Positions 1-7,669 of a stretch of 64,000 nt of DNA are shown piece by piece. Below the pieces are notes generated by a model. That model had not been told where the DNA came from and searched no databases. It saw only the letters and a program-made list of their open reading frames with translations. The stretch comes from GYS-P2D sp964522505 (GTDB lineage: Bacteria; Bacteroidota; Bacteroidia; Chitinophagales; Saprospiraceae), in assembly GCA_964522505.1 (NCBI GenBank), contig CAZFWJ010000003.1, positions 37,098-101,097 of the forward strand, in the 5' to 3' direction. The translations under genes and the position numbers were made by a program. The stretch's first letter is position 1. Each line of letters opens with the position of its first letter.

Positions 1-782
1 ATAGCGGCATCTTTATCAGTGACCTTCTCAAAATGATCGATTAACTCAAAATCGACGTTTTGGGGTAAGATATCTTCGCCAATACCTTCCAATGCATAGG
101 GATAAATCTCTTTTTCATCGAATTCTCCAGTTTCATGATACTTTTTGAATACTGATCCATAAGAATCTACCCCCCAAATCTTGATATTGGAATTTTGCTC
201 CTTTAAGTATTTAGCCGTACCAGATATAGTTCCTCCTGTTCCGACTCCTACGATCAGATGTGTTATGGTCCCGTCAGTCTGATTCCAGATTTCTGGTCCA
301 GTTGTTTCGTAGTGTGCCTGACGATTTGCTAGGTTATCGTATTGATTTAACCAGACACTGTTAGGAATTTCTTTGCTCAATCTTTCGGCTACTGAGTAGT
401 AAGACTTTGGGTCTTCTGGCCGCACATCTGTAGGGCAAACGATTACTTCCGCACCCACCGCCTTTAGAATATCTATTTTCTCCTTAGATTGCTTGTCACT
501 GGTGGTGAATATGCATTTGTATCCCTTAACCGCTGCTGCAAGGGCGATGCCCATACCAGTATTTCCAGAGGTGCATTCTATTATAGTTCCACCTGGCTTA
601 AGGCGGCCACTCTGCTCTTCAACTTCCACCATCTTAAGGGCCATCCTATCTTTAATAGAGTGGCCTGGATTAAAGTATTCTACTTTGGCAAGTACTGTTG
701 CCTCTATATGTGAAGCGACTTTATTGAGTCTAATTAACGGCGTATTACCGATTGTCTCAAGGATGTTGTTTTTTATATCCAT
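1..782 (-). CDS. Cystathionine beta-synthase / cysteine synthase family PLP enzyme (3' end outside window)
   Basis: The reverse strand from the ATG at 782 reads without a stop to the left edge, about 260 residues. It begins MDIKNNILETIGNTPLIRLN, the usual N-terminus of the fold-type II PLP family. The PLP lysine lies in NPGHSIKDRMA (about residue 43), the substrate loop is ECTSGNTGMG and the phosphate-binding glycines are GVGTGGTISG. These enzymes join serine or O-acetylserine to homocysteine or sulfide. The visible part resembles the bacterial cystathionine beta-synthase branch more than CysK (inference from SDKQSKEKIDILKAVGAE and the region after GTGGT). Any C-terminal CBS domains would lie outside the window, so the exact reaction is open. 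The next gene is 4 bp upstream on the same strand, so the two are probably co-transcribed. Confidence 0.9.
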   Translation of the reverse strand, partial: MDIKNNILETIGNTPLIRLNKVASHIEATVLAKVEYFNPGHSIKDRMALKMVEVEEQSGRLKPGGTIIECTSGNTGMGIALAAAVKGYKCIFTTSDKQSKEKIDILKAVGAEVIVCPTDVRPEDPKSYYSVAERLSKEIPNSVWLNQYDNLANRQAHYETTGPEIWNQTDGTITHLIVGVGTGGTISGTAKYLKEQNSNIKIWGVDSYGSVFKKYHETGEFDEKEIYPYALEGIGEDILPQNVDFELIDHFEKVTDKDAA

Positions 783-786
783 AAAG

Positions 787-1743
787 TTAGTAAGTCATTT
801 CGACGATAAATCTTTTGTCCAGAGCTCCTAAGGCTTCCGCAACCGCCGGCGAAATTACGACACTTATGTTATCTGGATAAGATTTTTCTGGTATAGGAGC
901 AACTACTGTGGCTTTAACCTCTCGACCCATCATCGGATTGAAGAGCGTGATGGATTCATTAACACGAGCGTTTTTATGCAGCACGATGAGATCCTTGCTA
1001 TTTGAGTTGATGGCCTGCCAGTATGCTAATCCTTTCTCACGTGTGAACTGATGAGGTACTCCTGATGCAATTGCAATCGAGTCGACCGCGGTTTCTGACT
1101 CAAGTTTATGTCTCTTTGCCAGTGCTCTTTCGATTGATAGGACATTTTTCGCTCGGTGTTTAGTGTCAATAGCTAATAGCTTTATCTGTCTGAGTTGTGG
1201 ATTCACTCGGAGTTCTTTACGGGTTATAGATGGTGATTCATGTGGTGTTACAAGAGGTTCATGGTCTTTCGCTTGTGATACTATAGGAGATGCGACCGTT
1301 GCGTAGGGCATTTCTATGTATCCCAATAAGAGAGATTGCCCGAGGTCAAGCTTAGATTCTGTCATATGGTTTAGGAGCATAATATCCTCCACTTCTCGAT
1401 TTGCATATTTCTTTGCTATAGAGTAAAGCGTTTGCCCCTTTGATACAGTAAAGCGTAGTGGAACATAGTGCCGATTAGCCTTGTGTGATTCTATGAGTTC
1501 AGATAACAAAACAAATTGTAATTGATCTCCAATATTAACCTCTGTGAAATCAATTGCATTGTTCAAGGCAATAGTATGATCAATTTCACCACCAAAATGC
1601 TTAGTAAGGCCATAAATTGTTTGCCCAGCACTTATATCATGCGTTATGATAAGACCGTTATCTTGGCGATATTCTGCGGTATAATGGTCATCTTGAGCCC
1701 AAATGGCTGTTGATACTAACAGGAGGAATAAAGTTCTAAGCAT
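787..1743 (-). CDS. LysM envelope protein with C-terminal RlpA/DPBB-like domain
   Basis: The frame is open up to 1917, but the natural start is the ATG at 1743. It gives MLRTLFLLLVSTAIWAQ, a clear signal peptide, and a TATATTTG promoter box lies 22 bp upstream. The mature protein (about 300 residues) has two LysM modules: residues 37-85 (ISAGQTIYGLTKHFGG) and 96-145 (VSKGQTLYSIAKKYA). A low-complexity linker follows. The last 70 residues (ESITLFNPMMGREVKATVV through LGALDKRFIVEMTY) resemble the double-psi beta-barrel tail found after LysM modules in many Bacteroidota proteins. LysM binds N-acetylglucosamine in peptidoglycan, so a periplasmic wall-binding role is likely. Catalysis by the tail is not shown. 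It reads into the PLP gene 4 bp downstream. Confidence 0.8.
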   Translation of the reverse strand: MLRTLFLLLVSTAIWAQDDHYTAEYRQDNGLIITHDISAGQTIYGLTKHFGGEIDHTIALNNAIDFTEVNIGDQLQFVLLSELIESHKANRHYVPLRFTVSKGQTLYSIAKKYANREVEDIMLLNHMTESKLDLGQSLLLGYIEMPYATVASPIVSQAKDHEPLVTPHESPSITRKELRVNPQLRQIKLLAIDTKHRAKNVLSIERALAKRHKLESETAVDSIAIASGVPHQFTREKGLAYWQAINSNSKDLIVLHKNARVNESITLFNPMMGREVKATVVAPIPEKSYPDNISVVISPAVAEALGALDKRFIVEMTY

Positions 1744-1764
1744 ATCTGAGATTAATAGATCATG

Positions 1765-1772
1765 CAAATATA
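1765..1772 (-). promoter_or_regulatory. Bacteroidota -7 box for the LysM gene
   Basis: Read on the minus strand the bases are TATATTTG followed by C, matching TAnnTTTG. Transcription would start near 1761, 18 bp before the ATG at 1743. This supports the shorter LysM start over the 1917 start, which would overlap the divergent kdsB-like gene. No clear TTTG -33 element is visible. Confidence 0.5.
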
Positions 1773-1831
1773 TTATTATAAATTGTAATATGTATTTCGT
1801 TAACAATCTTGTAGTTAAATTATTTTGATTC

Positions 1832-2542
1832 TTGGCACTAATAGTTGTTCCAGCTCGGCTTAAGTCAACGAGGTTACCACAAAAGTTGATACAGAAAATA
1901 GGAGATAAAGAAGTCATTCTTCATCTATGTGATCAGATTAAAGCACTTCGCAAAGATCATGTTATTGCCGTCACTACTGACTCTTCATTTATTCGGCATC
2001 TAATCCAAGACTTTTGTGACTTTGACGTACGGTATTCGAACAAGGGTTATAATAATGGAACGGAGAGAATAACCGATGTTGCAGCTAAGTTCACAAATGA
2101 AAATATAGTTGTAAATATTCAAGCCGATGAATATGACGTCAAGGCAGATGATATAAAGCATCTCATTATCGCTATGAAGGAATCAGAAGAGATCAAGATC
2201 AGTACTTTGGTTGGACCTCTTGAGGAAATACAAAAGTCAGATGCTTCAGTAGTGAAGGCTGTTTTAAATGAAAGGAATGAAGCTATAGATTTCGTTCGAG
2301 AAATAATTTCTACTCCAGCACGACTTTATGGACATCATGGCATCTATGCTTATAGGAGCAAAACTCTGCAGGAGATATCCAAGTTGCCAAAGACAAACAA
2401 AGAGAAGAAACGCTCACTCGAGCAAATGAGGTGGCTGGAATCGGGGTATAAGATTCACTGTGTTCACACTGATAGAGTAGTGAGCAGCCTGAATACATTA
2501 GAGGATTTACAGCGTATTCGGAATAGTCTCAACGTTAGATGA
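1832..2542 (+). CDS. KdsB-like CMP-sugar (3-deoxy-manno-octulosonate) cytidylyltransferase, divergent
   Basis: 236 residues. The only usable start is the TTG at 1832, because an in-frame TGA lies at 1826-1828. The N-terminus ALIVVPARLKSTRLPQKLI is the CTP-binding signature of the KdsB family, which activates Kdo as CMP-Kdo for LPS inner core. Further family landmarks are NGTERI (about residues 71-76) and NIQADEYDV (about 90-98). The usual KdsB form of the latter is a QGDEP motif, so both G and P are replaced. KdsB proteins are generally about 245 residues. The divergence could mean a different sugar acid, and genuine kdsB could be elsewhere in the genome. It overlaps the next gene by 4 bp (ATGA) and forms an operon with the sulfotransferase and prmC. 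Confidence 0.75.
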   Translation: MALIVVPARLKSTRLPQKLIQKIGDKEVILHLCDQIKALRKDHVIAVTTDSSFIRHLIQDFCDFDVRYSNKGYNNGTERITDVAAKFTNENIVVNIQADEYDVKADDIKHLIIAMKESEEIKISTLVGPLEEIQKSDASVVKAVLNERNEAIDFVREIISTPARLYGHHGIYAYRSKTLQEISKLPKTNKEKKRSLEQMRWLESGYKIHCVHTDRVVSSLNTLEDLQRIRNSLNVR

Positions 2543-3531
2543 AGATTGTCATAGGCGGATCGAGTAGCACGGGGAGTTCACTCCTGAATCATTGTTTAGG
2601 CAGACACAGGGATGTAGTGATAAGTGCTGAAACATCTATTTATGCACGGCCTCAACTCTTAACCAATTGGGAAACTTACAAGGCTCGAATATTAAACTGG
2701 AGTAAACTTAAACCGATCCGCTCTCATGGATGGCATCGAGAAAATGGCATTGCAATACCACATAATATTTGGGGTGTAACAATTGAAGACATTGATCACC
2801 TAGTTAAGCAAGCTGCAGACTTTGATACTTTCATTAATACTCTGGAACAAGCAATTCTAATGTCTAATCCGCGATCAGTCTGGGTGGAAAAAACCCCAGC
2901 CAATGCTTTGTTAATACCAGCTTTGAGTGAAGCCCAGAAAGAGACTTATTTTATAACCATGATTCGTCATCCTCTTGAAGCTATCGCTTCGATGATTAAG
3001 AGAGGATATGATACGCTGTACGCATGTGGGATATACCTGTTGAACACTTCCTTTGGACTAGCTACCGATTCAGACAACTGCATAGTTATACGTTACGAAG
3101 AGTTCTTAGATACTTATCAAGCTATCACAGAGCGGGTAGCTCTATCAGCGGGTTTAGACCCGGCATTGTTCGATTGGATAACCTCTACGGGAGACATCAA
3201 GATAGAAAGTTGGCGTTACGCAGAAGATGAGTTACCTCAACCCATGGTTCATAATAGATTTCAATCATTATCTAGTCAAATACAGCGAGAGGTCTTAGAT
3301 ATAGTGGAGTGCCTAAGAATAAAAGAGAGTTTCCGAATAGCGGGCAAAGTAGCGAAGTATTCAGATATAACATCAATCGCTCAAGCCACTGGCTACGATA
3401 TACCTACCGTTGGTAGAAGAGTACAGATCGCGTCCTATAAAACAAAACTTAGAAGCTCACTACTCAAACGTACGGTACTATGGGACCCAGTTAATATTTT
3501 CAATGCACCATTTGAAATTGTTCATTTATGA
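2539..3531 (+). CDS. PAPS-dependent sulfotransferase family protein
   Basis: 330 residues. Sulfotransferase landmarks are in the expected order: the 5'-phosphosulfate loop GGSSSTGSSLL at residues 6-16, the WVEKTPAN motif near residue 115, the 3'-phosphate motif IRHPLEAIASM near 140, and VIRYEEFLD near 182. These enzymes move sulfate from PAPS to carbohydrate or other hydroxyls. The substrate is unknown. Translational coupling to a CMP-sugar cytidylyltransferase (4-bp overlap upstream) suggests a surface glycan, but this is inference. There is no signal peptide, so it is probably cytoplasmic. It overlaps prmC by 4 bp downstream. Confidence 0.8.
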   Translation: MKIVIGGSSSTGSSLLNHCLGRHRDVVISAETSIYARPQLLTNWETYKARILNWSKLKPIRSHGWHRENGIAIPHNIWGVTIEDIDHLVKQAADFDTFINTLEQAILMSNPRSVWVEKTPANALLIPALSEAQKETYFITMIRHPLEAIASMIKRGYDTLYACGIYLLNTSFGLATDSDNCIVIRYEEFLDTYQAITERVALSAGLDPALFDWITSTGDIKIESWRYAEDELPQPMVHNRFQSLSSQIQREVLDIVECLRIKESFRIAGKVAKYSDITSIAQATGYDIPTVGRRVQIASYKTKLRSSLLKRTVLWDPVNIFNAPFEIVHL

Positions 3532-4376
3532 ATTACCAAGAACTGAAGGCTTATATGATCGAGCATATTGTCTCTATTTATAGTGAGCGAGAGGCAACAA
3601 ATGTTATCGATATAGCCCTTGCTGACATCTTCGGTTTGTCTGCGCTAAATGTGGATACCAAACAGGTCGATATACTCGATATTAACAGAGTCATAGGACG
3701 CCTCCTTAAGCATGAGCCCATTCAATATATCACTGGGAAGACTAACTTCTATGGTTATGACTTTGCAGTGAACCCGTCCGTATTGATTCCACGGCCAGAG
3801 ACTGAAGAGCTGGTGCATTGGGTACTATCGGATTATAGACAAGATCGAAAACTACTAGATGTTCTCGATATAGGAACTGGCTCTGGATGTATTCCTATTA
3901 CCTTAAAGAAAAAGCGTCCAAATTGGCGTATTACGTCCGTTGACAAGAGTGTTGATGCACTCAATTCAGCACAGATGAATGCGCAGAACTTAGATTGCGA
4001 AGTCATCTTCTATGAAATGGATTTTTTGACTTCGGGGACACGAAGAACATTAGGAATTTATGATTTGATCATCAGCAATCCCCCATACATTGCCCAGGAA
4101 GAATTTGACCAGATGTCACAGAATGTACAGGACTATGAGCCTCTGATGGCTTTGGTTCCTCAACGCGGCGATGACCCATTAATATTTTATAAACAGATTG
4201 CGGAATTTTGTCTCAGTCGACTTAAGCCCGATGGAGCGTTGTACCTGGAGTTGAACGAGTTTCTGGCTGGAGAAATTAAACAGATATTTTCTGATGTCAA
4301 TTGGGTAAATGGAGTGGAAATGCGACAGGATATGCAAGGAAAGAATCGAATGCTAAAAGTCATTAAATCAGCGTGA
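3528..4376 (+). CDS. prmC: Peptide chain release factor N5-glutamine methyltransferase
   Basis: 282 residues, normal family length. PrmC (HemK) methylates the glutamine of the GGQ motif in release factors RF1 and RF2, using S-adenosylmethionine. The SAM-binding loop is DIGTGSGCIPI (residues 114-124) and the glutamine-binding NPPY motif is at residues 184-187 (IISNPPYIAQ). The N-terminal helical domain includes the conserved PIQYITGKTNFYG segment. The start overlaps the sulfotransferase stop as ATGA, so it is translationally coupled. The gene ends 6 bp from the convergent permease-DtxR gene, and I see no terminator hairpin between them. Confidence 0.95.
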   Translation: MNYQELKAYMIEHIVSIYSEREATNVIDIALADIFGLSALNVDTKQVDILDINRVIGRLLKHEPIQYITGKTNFYGYDFAVNPSVLIPRPETEELVHWVLSDYRQDRKLLDVLDIGTGSGCIPITLKKKRPNWRITSVDKSVDALNSAQMNAQNLDCEVIFYEMDFLTSGTRRTLGIYDLIISNPPYIAQEEFDQMSQNVQDYEPLMALVPQRGDDPLIFYKQIAEFCLSRLKPDGALYLELNEFLAGEIKQIFSDVNWVNGVEMRQDMQGKNRMLKVIKSA

Positions 4377-4382
4377 CTTAAT

Positions 4383-5861
4383 TTAGTCCACGTTGATCAT
4401 TTCTGCGAGGGTAGCTTCAAGCTCTATGTGTTCGTTGCCACGTTTAATGATCACTTTAGATTGATCGATATCCACCATTTGTATTGAGCTCTGGGCGGTG
4501 AGGCCAAGCTCCCACAACTTGCTTTCAATCTCTGAGTTGATCTGATTATCAGAGATTCTCGCTTTAGATTTTGGCTTTAGTTTCAGGAGAGGATTAGTGG
4601 CAGTTATCCGTTTTATGGGGATAGGGGATCCGTGCGGATCTGTTGTAGGATATCCCAGTTTCAAATCCAGTTGATCCAATAAGTCAGCCGTTAATAGATG
4701 CTCATATTTTTCTGCCTCTTCGTGTATCTCATGGTCGTCAAGGCCAATCTTGTCAACGAGATAAGTCTCCCATAACCTATGAGCTCTTACGAGTTTTTCG
4801 CCGCTGGATTTTCCTTTAGCAGTGAGTTGAACAGTATCTGATAGAAGGATCAAACCATCTTTTTTCAACTCTTGTAAATGCCTCTTTACATTACCTATCT
4901 TAATGCCGAGTTTAGTGGCCATCCCACTGATATTATTTGAAGTAATTGAATGCTGCTTATATAGGTATTTGATCAGATCTTCTTTTTCGATGGTTCTGTC
5001 TTGTTTTCGATTTCTGATATACTTGAATATCAGTCCTTTGGAGGGAGATAAGAACACCGCCACAAAGTAGAATAGGGTTGCTATTACGCACATCGCCGGA
5101 CCTGGCGTCGTATTTAATGCAATAGCAGCGATTAGGCCAACAATTGCAGATACTAAACCCAATATTCCAGAAAGAATAACGACATATTTTAGCTTATTGC
5201 TAAGGAGTAAAGCTGTTGCACTTGGGGTGATGAGCATCGCAACGACAAGGATAATCCCAACCGTCCTAAGAGCAGCAACTACTGCGAACGACAATAACAG
5301 CATAAGGAAATAGTGGATTAGCTTAGTAGAAATTCCCATAGTCTGCGCTATGGTCGGTTGAAAAGTAGTGATGAACAGATATCTAAATAAAATAACCACA
5401 CTGACGATTACATATATTGTCACTATAGTGGTTATTAAAATATCTTCATCTGATACCCCTAAGATAGTTCCAAACAAGAAATCTTTTAAGTCGAGGTGTA
5501 CCCCTTGTTGGTTGTTGAGATACGATATTCCGATCACCCCAATGGAAAACATAAAGGTGAAAATGATTCCAATAGCCGCATCATTCTTGGTTTTGACATT
5601 GCCCTGAATCCAGGTGATTCCCATAGCACTAACTAGGGCCGCTATCAGAGTTCCAACGAAGAATCCCACAGAACTATAACCCACTAATACAAAGGCGACA
5701 AAAATTCCTGGAAGGATGGCGTGCGATAGCGCATCACCTATTAAGGACATGTTACGGAGAACCATAAAGCTTCCAATCACTCCGCACATCATGCCGACAA
5801 GTGATGAGGCAATCAATGCTCTAAATGCCCATTCTTCTTGGAGTAGTAATAGAATTTCCAT
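4383..5861 (-). CDS. Metal ABC transporter permease fused to a DtxR/MntR-type metal-responsive repressor
   Basis: 492 residues. Residues 1-280 are a ZnuB/MntB-type (ABC-3 family) inner-membrane permease with several hydrophobic segments and the conserved MSLIGDALSHAILPGI loop. After a basic linker, residues 292-355 form a winged helix (LGIKIGNVKRHLQELKKDGL). Residues 356-415 match the DtxR/MntR dimerisation and metal-binding domain (HRLWETYLVDKIGLDDHEI). Residues 430-492 look like a FeoA/SH3-like tail. Expected metal ligands H361, E384, E387 and H388 align with MntR H77, E99, E102 and H103. The MntR E11 position is K298. Permeases of this family are usually about 270-300 residues. No ATPase or solute-binding partner gene is adjacent. 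Mn, Fe or Zn is possible. A palindrome at the promoter suggests autoregulation. Confidence 0.9.
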   Translation of the reverse strand: MEILLLLQEEWAFRALIASSLVGMMCGVIGSFMVLRNMSLIGDALSHAILPGIFVAFVLVGYSSVGFFVGTLIAALVSAMGITWIQGNVKTKNDAAIGIIFTFMFSIGVIGISYLNNQQGVHLDLKDFLFGTILGVSDEDILITTIVTIYVIVSVVILFRYLFITTFQPTIAQTMGISTKLIHYFLMLLLSFAVVAALRTVGIILVVAMLITPSATALLLSNKLKYVVILSGILGLVSAIVGLIAAIALNTTPGPAMCVIATLFYFVAVFLSPSKGLIFKYIRNRKQDRTIEKEDLIKYLYKQHSITSNNISGMATKLGIKIGNVKRHLQELKKDGLILLSDTVQLTAKGKSSGEKLVRAHRLWETYLVDKIGLDDHEIHEEAEKYEHLLTADLLDQLDLKLGYPTTDPHGSPIPIKRITATNPLLKLKPKSKARISDNQINSEIESKLWELGLTAQSSIQMVDIDQSKVIIKRGNEHIELEATLAEMINVD

Positions 5862-5877
5862 TCTCGATTTAGATAGG

Positions 5878-5885
5878 CAAAGGTA
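5878..5885 (-). promoter_or_regulatory. -7 promoter box of the permease-DtxR gene
   Basis: On the minus strand this reads TACCTTTG followed by C, an exact TAnnTTTG element. The transcription start is expected near 5874, leaving a leader of about 13 nt before the ATG at 5861. The palindrome at 5889-5908 begins 3 bp upstream of this box, so it occupies the -33 to -7 spacer. Confidence 0.6.
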
Positions 5886-5888
5886 TGA

Positions 5889-5908
5889 TTTTTAGATTAA
5901 TCTAAAAA
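5889..5908. promoter_or_regulatory. Perfect 20-bp palindrome, candidate DtxR/MntR-type operator
   Basis: TTTTTAGATTAATCTAAAAA is identical to its reverse complement over all 20 bases. It lies 28 bp before the ATG of the permease-repressor fusion and abuts its -7 box. It also covers the last codons of the upstream ppx/gppA gene, whose stop is at 5902. Operators of the DtxR/MntR/TroR group are AT-rich palindromes of about this size with TTAG-like half-sites (family knowledge). There is no GC stem and no T-run pattern specific to one strand, which argues against a terminator. Confidence 0.6.
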
Positions 5909-6777
5909 TCTAAAATAAGACCTTCTTTTAGAGCATATGGGCTCACCACAATCTCGGTACAGTCTAAGGCTTCAAATAGAAACTTTACCAAGATCAATGC
6001 AGCAACTATGTACTTCGCTCGTTCTACAGGGATAAGGTCAGAGTTCTTTCGCTGTTCAAGATCCAGGCTTACTACATGCTCATAGAATTGATTGAACTTT
6101 TGGCGACTGATTGATCCAGTTTTACTATTAGAATCGGGTTTCACCAACACCTCAAAGGTTCCTGCCGACCCAATTACCCTTGTATCAATAGGAAGACTGC
6201 TGAATAATGTCTCAGTTTTTACTTTAAGATGAGCATAGATCTTTGCAATCTGATCTGGTGTTATAGGCTCTGAGAGATGGAAGAGTTTATACAACCTTGC
6301 AATTCCAATTGGGATACTTACTAATTGAGTCACCTTTCCATCTGTCACTTGTATAAACTCTACGCTCCCGCCACCGATATCAATGATTATCGAACTATTA
6401 TAATCTAAATTAGCGACCTGGGATACGCCCTGAAAGATTAATTGAGCTTCTCGCTCGCCACTTACGATCTCGATATTAATATCAAAGTTCGTCGAGATGT
6501 GATCAAGAATATCAGCTCCATTATTCGCTGTACGCAATGCTTCAGTACCTACAGCAAGAACTATCTCAACCTCGTGCTCATCTATAACTTCTCTAAAATG
6601 GCCTAAGGCATCATATAATCTATCTTGTGCGGCCTGAGAAATATGTTCTATACCATCCATGGCAATATAAGTATAGAACCTCTTGCGATAAATAATCTCC
6701 TTAATGCGCCCTTGATGTAGTGCCGCAATTATAATATGTGAAGTATTTGTCCCGATGTCTATTGCTGCACGAATCAT
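5902..6777 (-). CDS. Ppx/GppA family exopolyphosphatase / guanosine pentaphosphatase
   Basis: 291 residues. The N-terminus AAIDIGTNTSHIIIA is the phosphate-1 loop of the ASKHA fold. VLAVGTEALRTANNG, VSGEREAQLIFQGV and IIDIGGGSVEFIQV (about residues 131-144) complete the signature. It matches the short Bacteroidota form of about 300 residues without a C-terminal HD domain. Members hydrolyse polyphosphate or pppGpp, and the sequence does not separate the two. The ATG overlaps the stop of the outer-membrane barrel gene as TAATG, so the two are coupled. The 3' end runs into the operator palindrome of the next gene. Confidence 0.92.
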   Translation of the reverse strand: MIRAAIDIGTNTSHIIIAALHQGRIKEIIYRKRFYTYIAMDGIEHISQAAQDRLYDALGHFREVIDEHEVEIVLAVGTEALRTANNGADILDHISTNFDINIEIVSGEREAQLIFQGVSQVANLDYNSSIIIDIGGGSVEFIQVTDGKVTQLVSIPIGIARLYKLFHLSEPITPDQIAKIYAHLKVKTETLFSSLPIDTRVIGSAGTFEVLVKPDSNSKTGSISRQKFNQFYEHVVSLDLEQRKNSDLIPVERAKYIVAALILVKFLFEALDCTEIVVSPYALKEGLILDF

Positions 6778-7424
6778 TATAGTCGATAGTCTAATCTTAT
6801 TGTGAATAGGAAACTTTGTAATCCTCTTATCGAAAGCATTGGACCATTAAATAGGTTAGTGATCGATCTTTCGTACCGTATAGTGCTACTCAATTTCTGA
6901 CCGATGCTAATGTTCACACCTCCTATTAAGCCCCAATCAAAATCGCTAAAATCACTCGTGCGATTGTCAAAAAACGTGTTTTCAGAAGATACTCCTATGA
7001 TTGAGTTTGCCACTGTGCCTAGTTCTATATAAAAGTTGTGTCTATCAGTCTGGTCGTTAAACCATTCTCCCCAGCGATAGATTACGGGTATAGACAAGGT
7101 GTTTACAGCGATTTCCTGATTTGTGCCTGATACATCTGTTCCGCGACTTCCTTTCTGTTGATATAATAGCTCAATAGCGATCTGTTTTTGAAGATTGGAC
7201 CAAGGATAGCTGACGCTGACTCCGCCATGCAACCCAGTTTTGCGAAAGCCGCTTAGGTCGTCCCCAGACAACTGACTCTGATTAATTCCTCCGTGTAGAC
7301 TACCTATGAATGTCTGACTTGTGGTAGTAGAGCAGATCTGAGTCAAAAAGATTAAAAGAGCAATTACCTTATGATATCGAATCAAATAACTCCGAACACA
7401 TCTATGTATTTTATATATATTCAC
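6777..7424 (-). CDS. Outer-membrane beta-barrel protein (porin family-like)
   Basis: Up to 215 residues. The frame begins at a GTG (7424). A TTG at 7385 would give IRYHKVIALLIFLTQICSTTTSQ, a more typical signal peptide, and may be the true start. After the signal sequence the protein has alternating strands typical of the small Bacteroidota outer-membrane barrel family (SLHGGINQSQLSGDD, GLIGGVNISIG, TIRYERSITNLF). It ends RLDYRL with the aromatic/hydrophobic pattern of a terminal barrel strand. No substrate can be named. It is translationally coupled to ppx/gppA, and the divergent gene at 7442 begins only 17 bp from the GTG. Confidence 0.75.
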   Translation of the reverse strand: MNIYKIHRCVRSYLIRYHKVIALLIFLTQICSTTTSQTFIGSLHGGINQSQLSGDDLSGFRKTGLHGGVSVSYPWSNLQKQIAIELLYQQKGSRGTDVSGTNQEIAVNTLSIPVIYRWGEWFNDQTDRHNFYIELGTVANSIIGVSSENTFFDNRTSDFSDFDWGLIGGVNISIGQKLSSTIRYERSITNLFNGPMLSIRGLQSFLFTIRLDYRL

Positions 7425-7441
7425 ACTTTAATATGTAAAAC

Positions 7442-7648
7442 ATGGCAAAAGCCTCAAGATATAGATTACAAAAATTAATTGATCGTTTCAAAGAGTTCGA
7501 ATATACTGTTCGCTTTGAGAAAGGCAACTTTAAATCAGGCTACTGTGTCCTAGAGACAAGAAAAGTGGTTGTGGTCAACAAATTTTTGGATTTAGAATCC
7601 CGCATAGATAATCTTAGAACTATTTTGGCTGATATTATAGAAAAATAG
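7442..7648 (+). CDS. Small conserved Bacteroidota protein of unknown function
   Basis: 68 residues: MAKASRYRLQKLIDRFKEFE, then RFEKGNFKSGYCVLETRKVVVVNKFLDLESRIDNL. I recognise this as a short conserved hypothetical seen in many Bacteroidota, but I know of no assigned function. It is predicted soluble and mixed alpha/beta, without a signal peptide. Its TAG stop (7646-7648) is in the same frame as the following hydrolase, with no other stop between them. Confidence 0.75.
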   Translation: MAKASRYRLQKLIDRFKEFEYTVRFEKGNFKSGYCVLETRKVVVVNKFLDLESRIDNLRTILADIIEK

Positions 7649-7669
7649 TTTTTTAGCCATAATTACATA

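Noticed and set aside
1744..1917. N-terminal extension of the LysM gene
   Set aside because: It would overlap the kdsB-like gene and the promoter box at 1765, and it places the signal peptide internally.
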